From Liolophura sinensis (Eukaryota; Mollusca; Polyplacophora; Chitonida; Chitonidae): a stretch of 64,000 nucleotides of DNA. Positions 56,826-64,000 of this stretch are shown in pieces (position 1 is the stretch's first letter; each line of letters starts with the position of its first letter). The notes under the pieces were generated by a model, which worked only from the letters and a program-made list of their open reading frames with translations, ran no database searches and was not told the origin of the DNA. The stretch is from contig NC_088305.1 in NCBI RefSeq assembly GCF_032854445.1, positions 15,629,606-15,693,605 on the forward strand, in the 5' to 3' direction. A program made the position numbers and the translations under genes.

Positions 56826-58546
56826 AAAAAAAAAAGCCAATGACATATGGGTTTTTATCCAGTTCAACAATGGCGGGTCAAGGTCACGACCGAAAGTAGT
56901 CCGGTAAGCGACTAAAGGTGATACATATACATTATCACCATACTGTTTGTTCTGGCAGTTTAGGGGTATCAGCTCGAGTGCTCGGAGTCTGAATCACCAT
57001 ATGGACTGAATCCCTGATGATGACCAGAACAAGGGCATGATTAAACTGTTATGCGTTTGTTGGAATGCGTTAGGAATCCATACACGTATTGAGGGTCGAC
57101 AAACAACAGCTCTTACTGTATTTGACGCTAAACTTTGATATGAACTTGGTATTCTGCCGTGCTTTCAGTTTTCATACAATCATCCTTATATTTTACACAT
57201 TGTTTAAAATTATTGCAGCCTGCATTCGCTTTCTTGAACTATAAAAACTTTATTGTGTGTAAGTTCAAGTGCTTAGGTTACACCTACAGTCGTGTGGAAG
57301 TGACTACAATCACATCAATATAACTTCCTGTTTCTAACAGTCAGTTGCCATGGAAACCAGACATTTGATTAAAATCTGCGCGGTTTAAATATGAACCTGT
57401 GTACGAGCCAGTATATCAAATATGAAATCCTTATACTTAGTTCAACTTGTATCGCGCTCACGTCTAGGCAATGTTCTTATTGCACAGCCGTAGCTGGGGA
57501 AGTATGTAAAACAATTAAAACGTGGCACTTGACCAAACGATAAAGGAACTGAAGCGTTGCTTTCGATCAACGCTATTTTTCGTTGATCCAGATTGGCAGC
57601 TCGACCCTCTCAGGAAAGGAAACTGACTTCAACAGTTACCCTCAAGATAGAGTGTTTTATTAAACACGAACACATGTACCACCAAAAGATTTAAAAACCA
57701 CGCCCTTCACGCACCAACCTGGCCAATTCCCAGTACTAAACAAGGCTTAAGCCTACTCTATTCTACAACAACTCAACAGGTTGCAACGTTACTATAGACT
57801 CCCAAGGACCTGTCCGCTCAGATAACACGGTGTCCTGTCAGAGACTCTGGTCAATGCATCTGTGTGTATATCACAGCACAATCCTATGTGGTAGAATCAT
57901 GTTTTATGATGTGATTTATTACACATATACACAAATCCATGCTTATTTCAGTCAACATTTCAAAAGACACATATCTTTGCTTTTGGTTTGTCCGTCTGTC
58001 ATGTACATCAACAATTCTGCCCATATGGCGGGAAGCGAGATATCTGGAGGGGACCAGATTATCAAATTTACATTAGCTGTCTAAGGCGGTAATCCCACCA
58101 TCATACTTTGGAAACACGCAATATGGTGGGTTTAGGTGTGGTGGCGTGAGGTGGGGTGGGGGAGCAGACACCTATGTACTTACTAATCAAAGCGCCTTTG
58201 TCCCTACTGACAGCATACACAGTACATTGACAGTACATTCAGACATTCAAAGTCTGAAAGGCTTATACTTTACACGGTATGAACACTGATGGGAACCAGT
58301 TTTCACAGAACACCAGATTCCTGCATGAAAATTGGACAATTTAGAAATAATACGGATGTCAACTCTAATACCAAAAGTTATTTGACTCACACAATTTAAC
58401 TGTAGAATAACAAACTGTAAATATTACCAACATGGACTAAGATTCATAGAAGTTACATTATGAATAACTGGTTTTTTTTTTAAATCGCTTAATATGTCTG
58501 TCTACCCAGGCTAGTATCATTAAGCTGGTAAATACATACTTTAAAC
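56826..58546. other. Intergenic, no gene seen
   Basis: Unique DNA with a short G-rich tract at about 58140-58165. Confidence 0.45.
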
Positions 58547-58711
58547 TCACAATTTTAAATTTGTGCAACTCGTATTGCTGCTCAGCGGTGCTTCTTCTAA
58601 AAGAATCCTAATATCGTTATCGTTGACGCTAACCACTTCAGCCCCCATACGAACAGCAATTCTCTCTTCAAGCATACAGCAGGACATACACTTTATATTC
58701 AACGAGATAAT
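58547..58711 (-). pseudogene. Unassigned coding-like segment (minus), end of an exon or relic
   Basis: An open minus-strand stretch ends in TGA at 58547. It encodes KCMSCCMLEERIAVRMGAEV and continues VVSVNDNDIRILLEEAPL. The composition looks coding (balanced codons, a CxxCC cluster) but the upstream acceptor is poor (gttgaatataaag or aaagatcaag). Its 5' edge runs directly into the 58.67-59.17 kb minisatellite, whose units repeat the boundary sequence. It could be a last exon, a decayed exon, or chance. Confidence 0.18.
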
Positions 58712-59165
58712 CCTTCCTCCCACGTGTACTTGATCTTTATTCACACCCAGTCATAGTTCAACAAGGAGATAATCCTTCTCCCACGTGTGTCTGATCTTTA
58801 TTTACACCCAGAGATAGTTCGCCAATAGAAGATAATCTATCCTTACCCGTGTACCTGATCTTTATTCACACCCAGAGATAGTTCAACAAGGAGATAATCC
58901 TTCCTCCCACGTGTACCTGTTCTTTATTCAAACCCAGTGATAGTTCGAGATAATCCTTCCTCCCACGTGTACCTGATGTTTATTCACACCCAGTGACAGT
59001 TCACCAATAGATGATAATCCATCCTTCCACGTGTATTTCATCATTATTTGCACCCAGTGATAGTTCCCCAGTAGAACCTACTCTTTATTCGAATTCAGTG
59101 ATTGTTCACCGATATGAGATAATCCCTCCTCCCACGTGTACCTAATCTGTAATCCCACCAGTGAT
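58670..59165. repeat. ~60-66-bp repeat, about 8 units
   Basis: Unit: gagataatccttcctcccac, gtgtacctgatctttattca, cacccagtgatagttcacca, atag. Unit length varies by small indels. Confidence 0.88.
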
Positions 59166-59936
59166 AGTTTCACAATAGGAGAATCAAAGATTTTATTCAC
59201 GTAAATAAGGTTGAATAGTTTATTCATTTGACTATTTTTCTGGGTTTTTCGCCTTTTCACAACCCAGCGCCAGTAAGTCCGATGGAATTTTGCACCCGTT
59301 TATCTACCTGCCCATTTATCTTGGAAAAGGCGCTGTTTAAGTACAAAAAATTAAAAACAAATCAGTTTAAATGAGTTTAGATATGATCGTTTATTTACAC
59401 ATCTGCAAGGGGAGACAACAAAGGCGCCTTTTCAATATTTTTTCCAATAACATTTGCAAATATATGTATTAAACACACACATATCAGACTTCACAAGTTT
59501 CTGGACGGATAAACTTATATGAGTTTACCAAACAAAAAAATAAAAGGCGCATTTGTAAATTCTCGCCATGTAAGCACATACACAATATCAAAGTATAAGC
59601 CACTATTTGCACTAAATACATTTCATTATCACATGATTTGATTGTGCATTAACGTTCAGATCTTCCTGTATATCAGGTATGGAATTTACTTAACATGTAA
59701 TGTTTGGAAAATCTGAATAAAGTAAAACATAAAAACATCTTAATTGACACCATAAAAAATCGTACGAAAAGAAACCCATAAGAGAATCCAGGTTGACAAA
59801 ATTTACATATTATGTCATCGAAGTTTGTCAATACACTCCAGAGCTTGGTATCCTGAGATTGATCTTTTCTGTTACAAAGGGGGATCTGCCAAGACAAAAC
59901 TAGGAACAATAATTTTATTTAAGTGAGAGAACTTAA
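59166..59936. other. Intergenic, no gene seen
   Basis: AT-rich unique DNA up to a degraded SINE. Confidence 0.45.
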
Positions 59937-60158
59937 GAGGCTCTCACCAATGCGGGCATTGTGAGCTCATGTCTAGCTCATGCTGGCTTCCTCTTCGATC
60001 CGTACGTGAGAAAGTCTTCCAACAACCCGTAGATGATCGTGGGTTTCCCTGGGTTTTTCCCGGTTTTCTCACACCATAATGCTGGCCACAGTTATATAAA
60101 TGAAATAGTAATAACATAGTGAGCAGGTCGTAAAATGCCAATCAAATATATAAATAAA
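59937..60158 (+). mobile_element. SINE family 1, degraded
   Basis: Starts at gaggctctcaccaatgcgg; B box decayed (GTGAGCTCATGTCTAGCTC); 3' domain with insertions; tail AATATATAAATAAAAG. Confidence 0.82.
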
Positions 60159-60499
60159 AGTATTCCTCACACAGTCCTTGTTGCCGGAAAAATGAACCTG
60201 GAGTCCCAAGTTTTAAACAGTTCAAAATTTAATCTTTTGTATCGAACAGTTTTAAATATCACCACCAAAGGTCGATGTGTGGAAATAGATCTTCTTAAAG
60301 TGCGCCTTCTCTACAACAGATAGGATGAAACTACGTAAAATTTGTTTGGAATTGGAGTCAATGCGCACAACCATCTTTGGTATCATTTCCTGATCAGACA
60401 TTCAAGAATGCTTAATGGGGAATTCTGAAAAAGGTTGTCCGTGAGAACAGAATCTTGGCAATGCATGGCAAAGTCAGATGAAATCATTCTAGGAAGTAT

Positions 60500-61967
60500 A
60501 CAAAAGTTCACATAGTACAGTAAGGGGAAAATCATTCTGAGACGGATAAAACCATGGCTTAGTACAGTAAAACGTAAATCATTCTGAGACGGATACAACT
60601 GTGGCTTTAGAGTACAGTAAAACATAAATCATTCTGAGACGGATAAAACCATGGCTTAGTACAGTAAAACGTAAATCATTCTGAGACGGATACAACTGTG
60701 GCTTTAGAGTACAGTAAAACATAAATCATTCTGAGAGGATAAAACCATGGCTTAGTACAGTAAAACATAAATCATTCTGAGACGGATAAAACCATGGCTT
60801 AGTACAGTAAAACGTAAATCATTCTGAGACGGATACAACCGTGGCTTTAGAGTACAGTAAAGCATAAATCATTCTGAGAGGATAAAACCATGGCTTAGTA
60901 CAGTAAAACATAAATCATTCTGAGACGGATAAAACCATGGCTTAGTACAGTAAAACGTAAATCATTCTGAGACGGATACAACTGTGGCTTTAGAGTACAG
61001 TAAAGCATAAATCATTCTGAGACGGATACAACTGTGGCTTTAGAGTACAGTAAAGCATAAATCATTCTGAGACGGATAAAACCATGGCTTAGTACAGTAA
61101 AACATAAATCATTCTGAGACGGATAAAACCATGGCTTAGTACAGTAAAACGTAAATCATTCTGAGACGGATACAACTGTGGCCTTAGAGTACAGCAAAGC
61201 ATAAATCATTCTGAGACGGATAAAACCATGGCTTAGTACAGTAAAACGTAAATCATTCTCAGACGGATACAACTGTGGCTTTAGAGTACAGTAAAACATA
61301 AATCATTCTGAGACGGATAAAACCATGGCTTAGTACAGTAAAACGTAAATCATTCTGAGACGGATACAACTGTGGCTTTAGAGTACAGTAAAACATAAAT
61401 CATTCTGAGACGGATAAAACCATGGCTTAGTACAGTAAAACGTAAATCATTCTGAGACGGATACAACCGTGGCTTTAGAGTACAGTAAAGCATAAATCAT
61501 TCTGAGACGGATAAAACCATGGCTTAGTACAGTAAAACATAAATCATTCTGAGACGGATAAAACCATGGCTTATTACAGTAAAACGTAAATCATTCTGAG
61601 ACGGATACAACTGTGGCTTTAGAGTACAGTAAAGCATAAATCATTCTCAGACGGATACAACTGTGGCTTTAGAGTACAGTAAAGCATAAATCATTCTGAG
61701 ACGGATAAAACCATGGCTTAGTACAGTAAAACGTAAATCATTCTGAGACGGATACAACTGTGGCTTTAGAGTACAGCAAAGCATAAATCATTCTGAGACG
61801 GATAAAACCATGGCTTAGTACAGTAAAACATAAATCATTCTGAGACGGATAAAACCATGGCTTAGTACAGTAAAACGTAAATCATTCTGAGACGGATACA
61901 ACTGTGGCTTTAGAGTGCAGTAAAACATAAATCATTCTGAGACGGATAAAACCATGGCTTAGTACAG
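60500..61967. repeat. Two-monomer satellite (47 and 50 bp), about 30 units
   Basis: Monomer A contains aaaaccatggcttagtacag (47 bp) and monomer B acaactgtggctttagagta (50 bp); both share cagtaaaacataaatcattc and tgagacggat. They alternate mostly as A-B and A-A-B, a higher-order pattern. Confidence 0.95.
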
Positions 61968-63689
61968 CCCATTATTTTATAAACTTATGATTATGCTATA
62001 AAAAAATCATCGTAAAACTTGAAAATGATAATCACACTTGATAATTCTTAAATGAAGGACTTACATGTTAACAACTGCCTACGTTTTAGCCGTTTTTTTT
62101 GGGGGGGGGGGGCAAAGACTACAGTTCATATCACAATGAAAAGTATTAAATTGAGATCAATTGAGACAGTTCAATTTATTTGTTCATTTTTTTAAAATTT
62201 TTTTCCAACCTACTCAAATGCATTGGAAACTTTGGTTTCTACATGGCCTCTTCTGGTCAAATTAAATTCACTTACGCCAACATACACCGACTACTACATT
62301 TCATAATTCATGTCCATATACATGCATATGAATGCTTTCTTTGCATGGACCTTGAAACAAGCTGTTCGAAGTAAAAATTATTCATGTGACCTCAATGTTA
62401 CCCTCATGGTTACCAGAGACCACAGCAAAATCGAACCTTTTAAAATCATTTTAACTGGTGTGTTGGTTGGAAAAATTAAATAAAAAAATTTCCTGAACAG
62501 TGTTGAATGTTCTATCATCTGAGAAATAGAAAAATTATTATTTCTTTTTTTTTTCCTTTTTTGGGGAATTCATACAGATCGGCATTTTCTTTCCTGGTCA
62601 ATTATTAGGAATATTTGAACCACAGAGCTCATACAATTTATCTGTTCACGGAAACCAAACATAATTACCATTCTGTCTTAACAAAACAAGCTCCTGTTAC
62701 AAGTTTTGTGGATGTAGGCAGCTATGACTGACGGAATGTGGTTGATACGTCTACATGAAATCTACACAATATCTGGTTTTACAATAATTAATAACTATCT
62801 ATGCAACAAAAATTCCATTGGATTGCAAAAAAAAAAAATTTTTTTTTTGGTTTCTTGAACTTTAGCAAGAATAAGTAAACCTTTAGCATACAGTAGTTCA
62901 TGAGTACAGCATGCTTCGTGACAAAAGGTTTTAACAATATAGCAACACAACTTGTTCTTGTTTTATGACAGCACACAATATTATTCTGGACGGATTGATG
63001 AAAATATCAATTAAAAAATGATGATGGGACTAGCCGATATCACACAAGTACAACATTCAAACATAAATTATACATAATGGTTTATAAGAATTGTAAGTGG
63101 TTCATTCAGCCATATAAGAATAAAAAAAAAACAAACATAAATATGAGAACAGATGCAGCACTGATAAAAACAGCACTAACCATTAAAACACAGAACATCC
63201 GTCCACCAGAAGAGAGAATTTATGGCAAATCAAACGAACATTCAGGTATGTAGTGTTGTTGTACAGCGTGCAGCCCTGATAACCTTAAAAAGATAGGTCA
63301 AAACGTGGTAAAAAAAAGCACACGCACACACACACTAAATACAAATTGGACGGAAACGTTTGTTCCAAAAAGTCTGCCAGCAGAACAATAAACTGTGGAT
63401 ATGTCAAAATAAAATAAAATGTCACTGGACCGGAGTTTCCATGTACCCTAATTCTTCAATCTTTTTCAACTCAATATGTGACCAATATTCTGAAACATTT
63501 TGAGGGGAAAATGGGGTGTACAGCAAGAATTTGTAGTTTTTTGCAGCTTGTTATTTTTATTGACAGAAACAAATCCTTTTTGGTGTCAATTTCATAACAA
63601 CTGTTTGAATAAGTTCAACTTTAGAGGTTGAGAAAGGTTGAAGATTTACCATAGCTTGTTGGATGGATTATGACGTTGGCACAGACAAC
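61968..63689. other. Intergenic, no gene seen
   Basis: AT-rich, with a G homopolymer at about 62101-62112 and A/T homopolymers near 62829-62848. Confidence 0.45.
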
Positions 63690-64000
63690 TGGACAAATAC
63701 CACTGACATCATACTGTGGACAGGGAACTGTAACAAAGTTCAGACATCCTCATACTGTGGACAAGGAACTGTAGCAAAGTTCAGACATCAGCATACTGTG
63801 GACAGGGAACTGTAGCAAAGTTCAGACATCAGCATACTGTGGACAGGGAACTGCAGCAAAGTTCAGACATCCGCACACTGTGGACAGGGAACTGCAGCAA
63901 AGTTCAGACATCCGCACACTGTGGACAGGGAACTGCAGCAAAGTTCAGACATCCACATACTGTGGACAGGGAACTGCAGCAAAGTTCAGACATCCACATA
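63690..64000. repeat. 41-bp minisatellite running off the right edge
   Basis: Unit catactgtggacagggaact, gcagcaaagttcagacatcc, a; about 8 units visible and incomplete at 64000. Confidence 0.93.

Overview
The window is a piece of a eukaryotic, animal genome, most likely a lophotrochozoan such as a mollusc or brachiopod. It has short phase-consistent exons in multi-kilobase AT-rich introns, many tRNA-derived SINE copies of a type with a conserved (AAAT)n-ending 3' domain, and an unusual load of minisatellites. The species cannot be fixed from the sequence alone. No bacterial gene, operon or CRISPR array is present.

One gene dominates. Positions 4160-45389 (+) carry the 3' fourteen constitutive-looking exons of an ERG-type (KCNH2/6/7 family, Eag-related) voltage-gated potassium channel. 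The PAS-domain exons must lie upstream of the window. In order, the exons encode the N-terminal linker (4160-4513, 5400-5608), S1-S3 (28890-29321), S4-S5-pore-early S6 (30178-30580), late S6 and C-linker (32912-33111), C-linker plus cyclic-nucleotide-binding homology domain (35572-35659, 36904-37083, 37719-37912), a disordered tail (38803-38911, 39687-39935, 41771-41898), the C-terminal tetramerising coiled coil (43267-43466, 44578-44790), and the last exon ending in a class I PDZ ligand (45102-45389). All splice phases agree. The one defect is a one-base frame break in a G3C6 run at 44654-44662.

The 23-kb intron before S1 holds two further exon-like segments, 11140-11235 (96 nt) and 19451-19543 (93 nt). 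Both are open, phase 0 at each end and flanked by good splice sites, so each could be a cassette exon inserted just before S1. The second adds an arginine-rich segment with a PKA-type RRRS site.

The rest of the gene is introns filled with tandem arrays (periods 19-89 bp, roughly a fifth of the window), two SINE families, a LINE RNase H relic (about 35800-35930) and a foldback element (24600-24731). One array (about 33101-33555) appears to have been copied from the exon-intron junction of the S6 exon and contains seven perfect TGACGTCA (CRE) octamers.

Beyond 45.4 kb the sequence is largely intergenic. It contains an 87-bp Mutator-like MITE with 15-bp TIRs and 9-bp target duplication (49944-50030), a 200-N gap whose two flanks are near-identical (51340-51539), a young SINE (52118-52398), a possible two-exon minus-strand gene for a small secreted protein (55751-56179) beside a CRE/YY1-like promoter candidate (56293-56330), and long arrays at 58.7-59.2, 60.5-62.0 and 63.7-64.0 kb.
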